Positions 42,385 to 54,100 of a stretch of DNA of 64,000 nucleotides are shown piece by piece (the stretch's first letter is position 1; every line of letters begins with the position of its first letter). The DNA comes from Symbiodinium natans (lineage: Eukaryota; Sar; Dinophyceae; Suessiales; Symbiodiniaceae): positions 186,001 through 250,000 of the forward strand of contig CAJNDS010002238.1 of assembly GCA_905221605.1 (NCBI GenBank), written 5' to 3'. The position numbers were made by a program, and so were the translations under genes. Below the pieces are notes generated by a model, which saw only the letters and a list, made by a program, of their open reading frames with translations, made no database searches and had not been told where the DNA came from.

Positions 42385-42825
42385 CAAGCCCTAAACCCTA
42401 AACCCGAAACCCTTGACCCCAAACCCCAAACCCCAAACCCTTAACCCTAAACCCTAAACCCTAAACCCCAAACCCTTAACCCTAAACCCTAAACCCTAAA
42501 CCCTTAAACCCGATGAGCCCTGAAGCCATCCTGCAAACCCATCAGCCGCTGCCCTGCATGCAGCGCGAAGAGATCTCAGCGGTTCGCCAAAGCATGCGCG
42601 GCCCTGCAGGCGATTGCAACTCTTTGGGGTTTAGGGTTTAGGGTTTAGGGTTCAGGGTTCAGGGTTCAGGGTTCAGGGTGTTGCCACTCTTGACCCCCGA
42701 AATCCGGGCCTTCAAGAACCTCCTAGACCCTGAACCCTAAACCCTAAACCCGAAGCCCTAAGCCCTAAACCCTAAGCCCTAAACCCTAAACCCTAAACCC
42801 TAAGCCCTAAGCCCTAAACCCTAGT
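42385..42825. repeat. Telomere-like arrays on both sides of a candidate exon
   Basis: CCCTAAA/CCCCAAA units at 42385-42510 precede the candidate exon 42571-42609. TTTAGGG/TTCAGGG units at 42624-42680 begin 15 bases after it, and a further CCCTAAA array lies at 42726-42825. Confidence 0.85.
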
Positions 42826-43830
42826 TTGGCAGTTTTTTGCCCGGTGGAGAGACATCCTCTGCATCGCGGTCTTTGGGGCAAATTTCCCCAGACGCCCAAG
42901 TACAGTTCCCGTTTGGCAGGGGTACCCGGATCCTTAGGGTTTAGGGTTTAGGGTTTAGGGTTAGGTACCCTAAAAAGGAACTACCATGGGGGGTCTAGAT
43001 CAACTCCCAAGCCAGGAAACAGCTTTGGTGACCTCAGCCTGAGATCTTGCCACAGCTTATGGGGGTTGTCCTAGTTTGGGTCCCCCTTTTGGGGGGGGTC
43101 TTCGGGCCCTTCTCAAGGTCCCTTCTTTTGGGATTTGGGGGGGCCCAAGCCTAGAGCAACCTCCGTATTCTGCCGCCCATGTCCCCGACCGCCTCACGCT
43201 GTCCGAAGCGTCCGCAAACTTGAGGGTTTAGGGTTTAGGGTTTAGGGTTTAGGGTTTAGGGTTTAGGGGAGATGCCACCATCATAGTCGGTGGCGATCGA
43301 TGGTCAGCAGCAGCACTCAACATCATTTCTTTGTAATGAAAGAACGCGGTGCTGGCATGGAGCTTCATCGCGTTTCCGTAAACTCTCTTCGGACAGCCGT
43401 GGCAATGTCGGTGGCACACAATAGAGTTTATTTGGAGACCTGCTATGATTCGTTTTATTGAAGATTTCGCTTGCAGTATCTGATGACTGACTAGCTTATC
43501 ATATGGGTTTCTTCAAGGAATGCTAGAAGTTCACTATTTCTGCAGATGCAGAGTGCGTGTGTTGTTCCGTGAGGCTTCCGGAGCCGTGTTGCTGACGGTT
43601 GTCTGCTCTATGCTGTGCGAGCCGGCCAGACTGAATCGGGCACAGCTACACCTCGGATTCAGGGGGGGTTAGAGCAGAGCGGCCTCGCCATTCTCGAGCC
43701 TGTTCACGTGACCAGCCCCTTAGCATGTTTAGGGGTTTAGCTGACCACCTCCTGGAAATCTGAGGTGACGTAATATACACCGCATGCACAGACCTGAGAG
43801 CCACCGCGGTGTGCAAGTGGAACTACCCAG

Positions 43831-43958
43831 AATACTTGGAGGTTCATGGGTAGTTATAAGTAGGGTTATAAGTACCCTAAATAAGGTTATAACCAGTTAC
43901 AACTATAGTTACCCTACCTGTAACCCCGCTTATAACTACCCATGAGCCTCCCAGTATT
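43831..43958. mobile_element. Small element with terminal inverted repeats, copy 2
   Basis: The left 30 bases begin AATACTTGGAGGTTCATGGG and end TAGTTATAAG. The right end is their reverse complement with only two differences. The 128 bp body is filled with short gttataa/ttataac repeats, so the whole unit could fold into one hairpin. It shares its ends with the element at 19432-19557. Confidence 0.85.
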
Positions 43959-44604
43959 CCTGCGTGGACTTATCCCTACCGACCATGGGCTCATGCAACC
44001 CTAAACCCTGAACCCTAAACCCTAAACCCTAAATCCCCCCCAGCCCAGATGCTCCACTGAGGACCACGTACGAGTCCCTGCTACTCGGGGGGCTTACAAT
44101 GTCACAGTCCCTTTTTGTCCCACTTGTGTGGCACCTACTCCTTAGAAAGAAGAAACTGAAAGAGTGAAATTCCCCCCCCCCCCCCCACACATGCAACCGA
44201 TACCCCGAAACCCTCAACCTGTTCATCCCGGAGAAAGCACCAGGCCTGTGTCGCAAAAGGTATGGCGAAGGGGACCCCAACGTGGAACAATGTCGTAGCT
44301 GCCATCCCACTCAGCAGGGCCGCTTCGCATGTGTGGGTGGTTATGGGGTTTGAGTCCTTAAACCCTAAACCTTAAACCCTAAACCCTAAGCTCTAAACCC
44401 TAAACCCTCAACCCAAACCCGAAACCCTAAACCCTAAATGAGGTTCAGGTCCGCTTCTGAAGTGCCTGCTACAGGCCCAGCTTTAGGCAGCGCCTTTCCA
44501 TGGCGGGAGGCATCGGGCGGATGCCTCGGTACCCTTTTCCAGCACTTCAAAAGATCGTTTCCAACCTCGGATACGCATTGTTTTGGTGCTAGACAAGGAG
44601 ACCA

Positions 44605-44706
44605 CCCTAAACCCTAAGCCCAAAAACCCTAAACCCTAAACCCTAAACCCTAAACCTTAAACCCTAAACCCTAAACCCTAAACCCTAAACCCTAAACCCT
44701 AAACCC
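44605..44706. repeat. CCCTAAA array
   Basis: Fourteen units, nearly pure, with one CCTTAAA variant. Confidence 0.97.
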
Positions 44707-44950
44707 CCCTCTGCTCTGCGCCATGGCGGCCGGCGCCCTTCGGGCAACCGCCTGAGCCATGGTGGGCTGTGCCCACCCCTCAGGCCTTGGGGCACCAGAA
44801 GCAAGGCCCCCTTAAAGGCTGCTAGTGAGCCTGAAGTTTCCTGAATCCTAAATAGCTTAAATCCTGAAGCCCTTCAACAATTTTTACAAAACCCGAAAGC
44901 CTCAAGACCCCTGAATTCCTGAAGCCTTCAACCCCGCTCAACCTCCCAAG

Positions 44951-45260
44951 GTCCAGCACAGCCTCCTCGCTGTCGGCCCTGGAGGCAGCTGGAGCCTTCA
45001 GTTCCTATCAACACACCCAAGGCAGACACCCCCTTCGGGCCGACTCTCCCCTCCGGCGCAATGCAGGCTACTTCCCGACGGGCGTGGCGTACGCGCCGGT
45101 GCGGCAGCGCTTCGCAGCGGACCCGGCGCGGACGTGCTGGTTGAGGGGTTTTCCTGTTGGCCTGCAGACTGGCAATCCTTGGGCGCAGGGTGCAATATTC
45201 AAGGTGATTGGAGAGCGTTTCGGGTTGGTAGCCGCCGCTGGAGCGAAAGCGCTCGCCTGA
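44951..45260 (+). CDS. Possible exon, about 102 codons, unassigned
   Basis: After an AG at 44949-44950 a frame stays open to TGA at 45258-45260. It includes SSTASSLSALEAAGAFSSYQ and GYFPTGVAYAPVRQRFAADP. The region is very GC-rich, where long frames arise by chance, and the minus strand is open too. No family is recognised. It may really be a shorter exon ending at an internal GC or GT. Confidence 0.25.
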
Positions 45261-45311
45261 AGTCAGAAAGAGGCCCCCAAAGCCCCCAAGCAGCACCTGC
45301 ATGATGTTTTT

Positions 45312-45506
45312 GACCCTAAACCCTAAACCCTGAACCCTGAACCCTGAACCCTAAATCCTAAACCCTAAACCCTGAACCCTGAACCCTAAACCCTAAACCC
45401 TAAACCCTAGACCCTGAACCCTGAACCCTAAATCCTAAACCCTAAGCCCTGAACCCTGAACCCTAAACCCTAAACCCTAAACCCTAAACCCTAAACCCTA
45501 AACCAC
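45312..45506. repeat. CCCTAAA/CCCTGAA array
   Basis: About 27 units in which CCCTAAA and CCCTGAA alternate in a repeated higher-order pattern. Confidence 0.97.
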
Positions 45507-45533
45507 TCTTTCATATATAATATAAATGTTAAT

Positions 45534-45958
45534 GACTTTGCGGGCAAGGTCATATATTTAGCGGGCAAGGTCCTATATTTAGCGGGCAAGGTCATATAGC
45601 GGGCAAGGTCATATATTTAGCGGGCAAGGTCATATATTTAGCGGGCAAGGTCATATATTTAGTGGGCAAGGTCCATTGGCTAAAAAATGACCTTGCCCAC
45701 TAAATATATGACCTTGCCCGCTAAAGGGCGACCTTGCCCACTAAATATATGACCTTGCCCGCTAAATATATGACCTTGCCCGCTAAATATATGACCTTGC
45801 CCGCTAAATATATTTGCCCGGGCCAGGTCATATATTTAGCGGGCAAGGTCATATATTTAGCGGGCAAGGTCTTCTTTTTAGCGGGCAAGGTATATATTTA
45901 GCGGGCAAGGTCCTATATTTAGCGGGCAAGGTCCTATATATTATCGCGGGCAAGCAGG
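45534..45958. repeat. Palindromic 21 bp satellite
   Basis: Units of AAGGTCATATATTTAGCGGGC run forward at 45534-45672, in reverse complement at about 45684-45812, and forward again at 45815-45958. Adjacent blocks are thus inverted repeats of ~130 bp that could form a large cruciform. Confidence 0.95.
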
Positions 45959-46050
45959 TCCCCCCCCCCCCCCCCACCCCCCCCCCCCACCACACCCCCC
46001 CCCCACCCCCCCCCCCCCCCCCCCCCCCCCCATCCCCCCTCCCCCCTCAA
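45959..46050. repeat. Poly-C tract
   Basis: About 90 bases of C with rare A or T, directly abutting the palindromic satellite. Confidence 0.95.
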
Positions 46051-46073
46051 CCCCCCTCGACAATGAAGATCAA

Positions 46074-46278
46074 AGGGTGGGGTGGGGAAGCCCGCTTGTC
46101 AAGATGGCTTCCGAATAAGTTTCTGAATGACCGCGCCTGTTTTTGAGGCCCCTCAACCCCCTCAAAAGAGTCAAGAGACTCAAGATGGCTTCCAAAGAAT
46201 AAGTTCCCGAATGACCGCGCCTGTTTTTGAGGCCCCTGAAGCCCCTCAATCGATTCAAGAAACTCAAGATGGCTTCCA
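46074..46278. repeat. Tandem repeat of ~92 bp
   Basis: Two full units and a partial third share caagatggcttcc, gaatgaccgcgcctgttttt and gaggcccct..cccctcaa. Confidence 0.9.
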
Positions 46279-46284
46279 AATGTG

Positions 46285-46502
46285 ATAAACAGATCCATTC
46301 TGTTGACCACGTTTGGTTTTCTTGTCCGCTTGAAACAGAAACGTGTGGTCAACAAATCCATTCTGTTGACCACGTTTGGTTTTCTTGTCCGCTTGAAACA
46401 GAAACATGTGGTTAACTAATCCATTCTGTTGACCACGTTTGGTTTTCTTGTCCGCTCGAAACATAAACATGTGGTTAACAAATCCATTCTGTTGACCACG
46501 TG
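46285..46502. repeat. Tandem repeat of ~63 bp with internal hairpin
   Basis: Four units carry ctgttgaccacgtttggttt and end with acgtgtggtcaacaaat or a variant. ttgaccacgt at the front and acgtgtggtcaa at the end of each unit are complementary, so every unit can fold. Confidence 0.9.
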
Positions 46503-46825
46503 CCTAGAGAAGAAGGAGGTTTGATATTTTTCCTAATGTTGTTGAAAACGTGTCTGACTTGGGTAGGTAAAACTCTTTGGAGTAGGAAGAAAACCTTTTA
46601 TTTTCTTAATGTTATGGGATTCTTTGGGCGGGTGGGTTTTTTTCGTTGCCTGAACACACTGCTGGCCTAGTAAATGCTCGAACTTGAGATGCTGAACCCT
46701 AAACACCCTAAACCCTAAACCCTAAACCCTAAGCCAAAGAGCGTGCGTTTCTTTGGCGCCCTTGGGCCTCCCCTAAGGCGCCGGGGCGCCTCGCGGCCTC
46801 GTTCGCCTCCGAGGTACCCGAGGAG

Positions 46826-46954
46826 GCCCTACACCCTAAACCCTAAACCCTAAACCCTAAACCCTAAACCCTAAACCCTAAACCCTAAACCCTAAACCCT
46901 AAACCCTAAACCCTAAACCCTAAACCCTAAACCCTAAACCCTAAACCCTAAACA
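46826..46954. repeat. Long pure CCCTAAA array
   Basis: Eighteen perfect CCCTAAA units, the cleanest telomere-like array in the window. Confidence 0.98.
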
Positions 46955-46988
46955 CCATCCTTGCTCCTTGTACATCTTTTGTCAGAGT

Positions 46989-47217
46989 GGTTTAGGGGTT
47001 TAGGGGTTTCGGGGTTTAGGGGTTTAGGGGTTTAGGGGTTTCAGGGGTTTTAGGGGTTTAGGGGTTTAGGGGTTTAGGGGTTTGGGGGGTTTAGGGGGTT
47101 TAGGGGGTTTAGGGGTTTAGGGGTTTAGGGGTTTAGGGGTTTAGGGGTTTAGGGGTTTAGGGGGTTTAGGGGGTTTAGGGGGTTTAGGGGGTTTAGGGGG
47201 TTTCGGGGTTTAGGCGT
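46989..47217. repeat. TTTAGGGG (8-base) array
   Basis: About 28 units of TTTAGGGG or TTTAGGGGG on the plus strand. It is separated by only ~35 bases from the oppositely oriented CCCTAAA array, so the pair forms a large inverted repeat of unequal unit length. Confidence 0.97.
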
Positions 47218-47549
47218 TATACCACGATGTCACTGCGTCACTAGACCACTGGATCAGTAGATCGCGTTGTCCTAAGCCAAAAAAGGGGGCGAAAACCAAA
47301 CCCACTTGCGTGTCTGCCAAGTGCAGGGTTAAGTGTAGGGTTTTGTGCCTCGATCCAGTGGGGGGACCCCCCATATGGACCACGCGAAACTGGGCACTTC
47401 TTCGGTTTTTTCATAGGGTATTCCTGCTACCAGGACCTCTGGTGGGCAATCAAGCCATGTATTCCCAAGTGTTCAGGGCCCACGGAGTAACTTTTTCCAG
47501 GTGGGTTCAAGATGGCAATCCAGAAAACCACCCAACAAAAATAGGTTAC

Positions 47550-47553
47550 AACC

Positions 47554-47627
<74 letters not shown>

Positions 47628-47671
47628 ACCCTAAACCCTAAACCCTAAACCTTAAACCCTAAACCCTAAAC
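47550..47671. repeat. CCCTCAA array passing into CCCTAAA
   Basis: About twelve pure CCCTCAA units followed by CCCTAAA units; each variant is homogenised in a block. Confidence 0.97.
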
Positions 47672-49182
47672 GCTCAAAGCGCCAGGAGGGGCGGCAAGAG
47701 CCGGCTTGGCCCGACATCTTGCCCAAGTACCTGAAGAAGAAGGCTTGGGGGGGGGGGGGGGGGGGGAGGGGGTGGCGGAATGTCAGACACCTGCTATGGG
47801 CGTGTATATCCAGCATTCGTGTTCCCTCGACCCTGCCAGTGCCTCGGTAGCCTTGAGACGCAGATCTTGCCGCGGAAAGGGAAGGGGAGTGGGCGAGGGC
47901 ACGCTTCTACCGCATCTTCTGCAGCGGAGTCAGACGGAACCCGGCGAACCTCCAATTTATCCCTGCCACTCCTGCTTTCTTCCGGGCTTTGGCTTCGGAA
48001 CTTCAAGGTCGAAGTTCGGGGCCTTCGAAAGAGAGCAGGCCACACCCCCCCCCCTCTCTTGACCCGAAACCCCGAACTCTTGGCAGAGGCCCTAAGTTTG
48101 ACCGGAACACGCCCTCCCCCCCTCCCCTCGTCCTTTGGCAGTTGAAGAGAGACGACGAGCTGGATGTGGATGCCGCGCTCCGGCGCCTATGCCTGTCAGT
48201 TCGCAAAACAGAGTAAAGGAACCCTCCACCACAGGGACCCCCGCATGCAAACCCCCTAAACTCTAAACCCTAAACCCAAAACCCGAATCCCTGAACCTCC
48301 GTGGGGATGGCAATCCCCACGGGCTTTCGGGTTTGTCTTGGATTCTGTTTGCTGGGGGATGCCTTCCTGCCTGCGATGTTTGCGGGTTTTCATTGAGGTT
48401 AGACCGGCAGGCCCCAATCTTCGGGCCCACTTTGGGGGTTACCCTGAACATGGGGGGTGGGCCCGAAATATAACTATGATGTACTCAAAAAGGATCACAA
48501 AGGCTTCTGATGCAGTTGCCATCCACAGCACCCGGCACAAACAGCTTCCTTCACAGGGACTGTTAAGGGTCCGAATGTAGGCCTCACACGGTTGGCGGCG
48601 AATGAAGGCGAACCGTCTAGGGAGTTTGGCTTTAAGCCGTTAGGCCTCCTTATCTGCAAGAATTGCGACGAACTTGGGTTTCCTTATTTCTAAGAAGATG
48701 AGCTTCAGGCTTGAAGTAAGCCTGTCATCGACAGAATCCGAAGTCGACAGTGTGACTTTGAGGAAGGTGGCAGCCACCCGCGCGGCGGGCCGTGCGAAGG
48801 CAGCTGCTCCGTGCACTGCACGGCATGGCAAGCCAGAACATGTCATGTCTTGGACGGCGAGCTTGGGGCTAGATTGGGGGGGTCCAAGAAGTGGTGGCGA
48901 ACGGTCTTTCATGCCGAGCCCCTAAACCCTGAACCCTGCACCCTAACTTCAAAGGTGCAGAGGGTTTAGGGTTTAGGGTTTAGGGTCTTCCGCCAGCAGT
49001 GGCTTTGCAATGTCCCACCAGTCTCACATCGTTGCCACGCAGGTTGCTCACGACGAGCTCGATGCACAGGTCCAGCAGGCCGTCCGTCTTACTTCCCAAC
49101 TGACCTTCCCAAACCCTAAACCCTCTCTACCTATATATATTTAAACCTTAATGGGGTCGTCTGGTGATTTTGGACTTTCCTA

Positions 49183-49298
49183 AATCCTAAAGCCTAAAGC
49201 CTAAAGCCTAAAGCCTAAAGCCTAAAGCCTAAAGCCTAAATCCTAAATCCTAAATCCTAATCCTAAATCCTAAATCCTAAATCCTAAATCCTAATTTA
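49183..49298. repeat. CCTAAAG array passing into CCTAAAT
   Basis: Seven CCTAAAG units followed by about nine CCTAAAT units, again as separate homogeneous blocks. Confidence 0.97.
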
Positions 49299-49377
49299 AT
49301 ATGGGCTGTCCCGGGACCGCCCCGGGACGGGTTGTCCCGGGGCCCCCCCCGAAACAAATGTCCCGTGTTAGCCTCCG

Positions 49378-49870
49378 GGACACCCGGCTTTTTGAAGCCT
49401 TTTGGGGCTATGGTGGTGCTTTCGGGTAAAATGGAGGGGCCCCGAAACCGTCAATTCCCGTACTAAAAAACAGCATTTTTCATTGCAGGAGCAGGCAAAT
49501 ACCAGGCTCCTCCCTTTTTTTGGGAGCTTTTTGAAGCATTTTGGGTTTTTTTTGTAGCTGTTTGGGGCTGTGGTGGTGCTTCGGCCCCGAAACCGTCGAT
49601 TTTCAGTATTCAAAACAGCTTGTTCATTGCAGGAGCAGGCAAATACCAGGCTCCACCCTGTTTTGGGAGTTTTTTGAAATTTTGGGGCTTTTGAAAGTAT
49701 TTGGGGCCGGGTGCTGCTTTGGGGTAAAATGGAGGGGCCCCGAAACCGTCGATTTTCAGTATTGAAAACAGCATTTTTTCAGTGCGGGGGCAGGCAAATA
49801 CCAGGTTCCCTCCCCCCTTTTTTGGGCATTTTGAAGCATTTTAAAGCTATTTGGGCTATTTGGGGCTGCG
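49378..49870. repeat. Tandem repeat, three diverged units of ~160-180 bp
   Basis: Each unit contains aaaatggaggggccccgaaa, ccgtc-a-tt-c-gta, aaacagc, cattgcaggagcaggcaaat (or cagtgcggggg) and ttttgaagcatttt. No conserved frame. Confidence 0.9.
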
Positions 49871-50794
49871 GTGGTGCGGATTTGGGATTCAGGGGCTTCT
49901 CTGGAGCTTTTATGATTTAGGATTTAGGGTTCAGGGGACTTAAGCAGTAAGAATTGAGGTAGATAGGGTTGCCAAATGAAAGGGATTCTGGGTGGGTGGG
50001 GTGATGCCAAACACCCTTAGTGAATGCTTGGATCAGAGATGCTGAACCCTAAACCCTAAACCCTGAACCCTAAACCCTAAACCCTAAGCTTTAAACTTAA
50101 GCCGTCCTATGAATCGATGAAACTAACCTCTAGCAGGGGCCCAAGTGTTAGCTTGTGTAGTCCTCTTACGAAAACTCGACAAGTACTCCAAGCACCAGTG
50201 CAAGGACCCTCTCAGCAGCCATTCGCAATGCACCACTTGCCACACTTGGTCCCCTCCCCATGGATATTGTGATGATGGATGTTGTGATGTCGGGCTGTTG
50301 ATGCAATGTAGGCAAGGGAGGAACGTCGCATCTCTAGGAAACCACAACCAGGAAGAGGGGGTTTAGGGCTTAGGGTCTAGGGTTTGGGGTTTAGGGTTTA
50401 GAGGCTGACCTTACCGAACCTTCAGGCCTAAACCCGGCGCTCCAGAACCTACACCTCTCCCGGACGACTCCCAATGATTGTTCTTCATATTAGGTGTTGC
50501 TACTTGAATGATGTTCATATGCAATGTTAATGTAGTGAACGAAGATTGAAAATGAACATTGTTAATAGTAATACCGTAATACCAGCATTATGATCATCAC
50601 GAATGCCGTAGCACGGCCAGTAGAACTATTGCTATCGTTACGGATACTCGTAGTACCATCCCAACAAACATTGTTCTTCGTATAAGGAGAATCTTCAGTT
50701 GGGGGCTTACGACAACGAGAGAGACCCAATATAGACACCCAACTGCAGGATTCCCACTTTCTCAGGGCCCAATAAGGTCCCCAAGTTCCCGGAA

Positions 50795-51090
50795 ACCCCC
50801 CAAAAACCCCCCAAAAACCCCCAAAAACCCCCCAAAACCCCCCAAAACCCCCAAAAACCCCAAAAAAACCCCCAAAAACCCCCCCCGTGTGCTTTCCTTG
50901 CCGCCTGTTTCGAGCGGTCAGGCAAAGGCCAGCGCCCGCGACATCAGCCGGCAACAAGCCGACTCCAAGGACCCCCCCCCCTCCCCCCCCCCTCCCCCCC
51001 CCCCTTTCCTGTTGGCTATTGAGGACTTTTGAGGGCTTCTGAGGGCTTTTGAGGGCTTTTGAGGGCTTTTGAGGACTTTTTGAGGGCTTT
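50795..51090. repeat. CCCCAAAAA tract, C runs and TTTTGAGGGC repeats
   Basis: CCCCCAAAAA-like units at 50795-50885, C runs at 50970-51004, and eight TTTTGAGGGC-type units at 51020-51085. The long minus-strand Gly/Phe/Trp frame here is just this repeat. Confidence 0.9.
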
Positions 51091-51167
51091 GAATAGCCCA
51101 CTTTCCTTCCCGGCCAGCATCCCAACCTCTTCCCCCGACATGTGAAGAACCCCCCTAATGTGTCCAG

Positions 51168-54100
51168 GATGCCGAGAGGGAGAAGATGCAGTCCCTGGCC
51201 GAAGCCATGCAGGCAACCCAGGAAGCCAAGAAGAAGGAGGCCCGGGGGGGGGGGTTTGGGGTTGAGGGGTCGAAGGTTTCTGTGAGCCCTGAACGCCATG
51301 AATTCGAAGTTTCGTAGGGTGGAGCCCGAGTGCGCTTCAGGTAGCCCGACAAGTTTGTTCAGGAGCGTCTTTTCTTCGTGGGACCTTCTGGCTTCAGGGC
51401 CTTGGGGAATGACCAGTAGCCATCATCCTAAGCGCCCCGGAAGCCATAAACCTTGTGAACCCCTAAACTTCCCTGCCAAGGCATTTTTTACGTCCGTGCG
51501 TTCCCTAGAGCGACCCAGGAAGTAAGCTCCTAAAGAGCCTCCACCCTGGGACCACTCTGGTAAAGCCTATCAGGTCACCTCTTGATCATTCATTCCTTTT
51601 TTTTCGGGGGGGTGGGGTGTGGTTATGGGACAACGCGGGGCATTTTTTTTTTGGGTTTTTTGCCCAGATTGGCTCCACGGAGCAGCTCATTTCCGCCGAC
51701 TCGCGCCGGGACTTCGCCCAGGGGGAGCAGCTGGAGCCCTTTGGAAGAAGTGGGGGGAGTTTACGAAAGTCAGGGACCCCGAACATAGGCCCCCCCAAGT
51801 GGTAGGATTCCCTTATAGTACCGCGTAATGTCGGAAACATCCAGAAGTGCTTCTCGGGGTTTCAGGTTGTGTTTTGGAGGGTTTGTGTTTGGGGCTGGTG
51901 GAGGATTTTGGTTATGGGCTTGAGGTTGTAGTCTGGTCTACCTTTGCGGTGTCTCAGGCTGAAGACAACAAACCTAGACCCTAAACCCCAAACCCCAACC
52001 CCTGCAAACTGGAAGCTTGACATGCCACATGTGCTGTTTAAAAGCATCAGCCGTTTCACTTAGATTGATCGCATTGACTTCAAGTCCGTGTCAACCCCAA
52101 ACTAAAAAAACAAAACCCTAAACCCCAAACCCCAAACCCCAAACCCCAAACCCCAAACCCCAAACCCCAAACCCCAAACCCCAAACCCCAAACCCCAAAC
52201 CAAACCCCAAACCCCAAACCCCAAACCCCAAACCCTAAACCCTAAACCCCAAACCCCAAACCCTAAGCCCTAAACCCCAAGCCCCTAGCCCCAAAACCTA
52301 AGCCCTAAGCCTCCTTTCTTCGCCAGCTGAGGGCTGAGGAGCAGGAGGCGCGGGTCCTCCATGCCATCCAGGCAGGGTGTAGGGTTTAGGGTTTAGGGTT
52401 TAGGGTTTAGGGTTTGGGGAGGGCCTCGGCGGGGGGTTTGGTAAGCAGACATCAGACCCTCGACCCCGAAGCCAAGCCCCGAAACTCGTCTGTTGTGTTC
52501 GCGGAAGCTCTCTTCAAAAGCACACCCTGCTGACCGAAGGAGGCGGAGACCGAGGCGCAAAGGCGCGTCAAGGCAGGGGAGCTGCTGAGGGAGGGTTCTG
52601 TGGCTTTGGGGCGCTCGCTCGCAAGGTCTCCTGCGGACACGACGTGCTTTAAGTTGGGGTTCGGGGTTCAGAGGGAGTTGGGGCAAGTTGGGGCGCTCGG
52701 GGGCTTCAGAGGCTTTCAAGCCCCCAAGACCGAAGAGCCAAGGGCCGCAACACCATCGTGGGGAAGGAGGCCGAGAACAAGTTCGGCACCCCGACCGCAG
52801 TTCTGTAGGGGTCCGAAGAATTTCGAGTGGTGTTGCCTCAGGTCTCTATATACCTACACTGCCAATGGGCCCCAGCTCCTGTTCTAATTATGAAGGCCCC
52901 TGTGTTAGGGGATTTGGGTCAGGAGGGTTGAGGCGGTTCGTTTTGTTGGGGGAGGTTCAGGTCCTGGAGGATGTTTGTGTTTTTGGTTTAGGGTTTGGGT
53001 TTTGGGGGCTTGCTGCCTTTTTTCTCCTTGGGCCGTGCTCTAAGGAATGGTCATCCACACGAAGGAGGCCCGAGGGCGAGATCTGGGGTCGGGTTGCAAT
53101 GGTTTGCAGCCCTGCAGGCCCTAAACCCTTTCGACCCTCAGCTTACAAAAGGGTGTGTGTTGTGTTGTGTGTGTGTGTGTTTTTCTTTCAATAATTGTGT
53201 CGGATTCTCTTCTGGCACGCGTTCGGCTTCTTGCGCAAAGCTACGCGCTCGCTCTCCGGAACCAACTTAGAGACTGCAGCGCCTCCCATCAAAATCCGAA
53301 ACCCTCGCTACCCGAACCCCTCAAAACCCTAAAGGCTTCCAAGACCCTAAAGAAACCCGAAGGCCCTAAAGACTCCCCGAAATTTGCAACCCTGGAGCCC
53401 CAAAGGCCTGTGATGCAGAGAAGGGCACAGAGTGGCACAATGGAAAGCGGCTTGACGGCGCTTAGGCAGCCGGGTTTATAGGGTTTAGGGTTTAGGGTTT
53501 CGGGTTTAGGGTTTATAGGGTTTAGAGTGGTTTAGGGTTTAGGGTTTGTAGGGATGGGGGCGCAAGGCAAGCGCCCCGCCGTGCATAATATCGCTTGCCG
53601 ACCCGAACAGGCCCCTCATTCGGGGTGGGGAACCTGAGATTTGAGCCGAACCAGGCCGCACCCCCAAGCAGCCCATGCAAACCCTCAACGAGGGGGACTT
53701 TGGGCTCATACTTGAGGGTCCGCGATCCGGTGATCCGTTGCAATCAAAACCCCTGGAAGCCCCAAACCCTCACTAAGCCCGAAAGCCAATCTTCCCTGAA
53801 CCATTGGGGTGGTCTCAAAATCGCCATGTTTCGGCATCCAAAACAGAAGAAGGAAGACACTGCGAAGATACTATAGCTGCTCCCACCAAGGAAAAAAATC
53901 CTCAAGGGGCGCCCATCCAAGGTGCGTCGTGTCAGGCGAGAGCCGAAGTCCAGATACGCGACCCGGTCGATCAGGGAAGCGGGATATGCGAAGGTTCTTT
54001 CAGGGAGTTGCAGGGTCAGCGTTTCAGATTGAGAGAGCTTCAGGGTTAGGAGCTGGAGTGAAAGAGATCTACCCTTTAGAAACCCTTCTAACACCTTTTA

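Larger units (their letters stand above)
41225..51167. other. Repeat-rich stretch with scattered short candidate exons
   Basis: Between tandem repeats (listed separately) I see only short possible exons: 42571-42609 (RSQRFAKACAALQ, AG acceptor, GC donor), 48142-48216 (LKRDDELDVDAALRRLCLSV, then stop) and 49043-49069 (VAHDELDAQ, GT donor). They are helical in composition like those after 51 kb. Telomere-like arrays recur at 42006-42092, 42385-42510, 42624-42680, 42726-42825, 43222-43268, 44345-44440 and 50045-50090. Confidence 0.4.

Noticed and set aside
43430-43560. A C/D snoRNA or snRNA (tctgatgactga motif)
   Set aside because: Only a loose box match, with no paired ends or recognisable snRNA core.
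45534-46502. A CRISPR array
   Set aside because: Units are contiguous with no unique spacers, orientation flips, and the context is eukaryotic.
46826-47217. A true chromosome end
   Set aside because: The arrays are internal, in both orientations, and gene-like exons continue on both sides.
50562-51299. A 245-codon minus-strand Gly/Phe/Trp-rich frame
   Set aside because: It is produced by CCCCAAAAA and TTTTGAGGGC repeats; a plus-strand coiled-coil exon lies opposite part of it.
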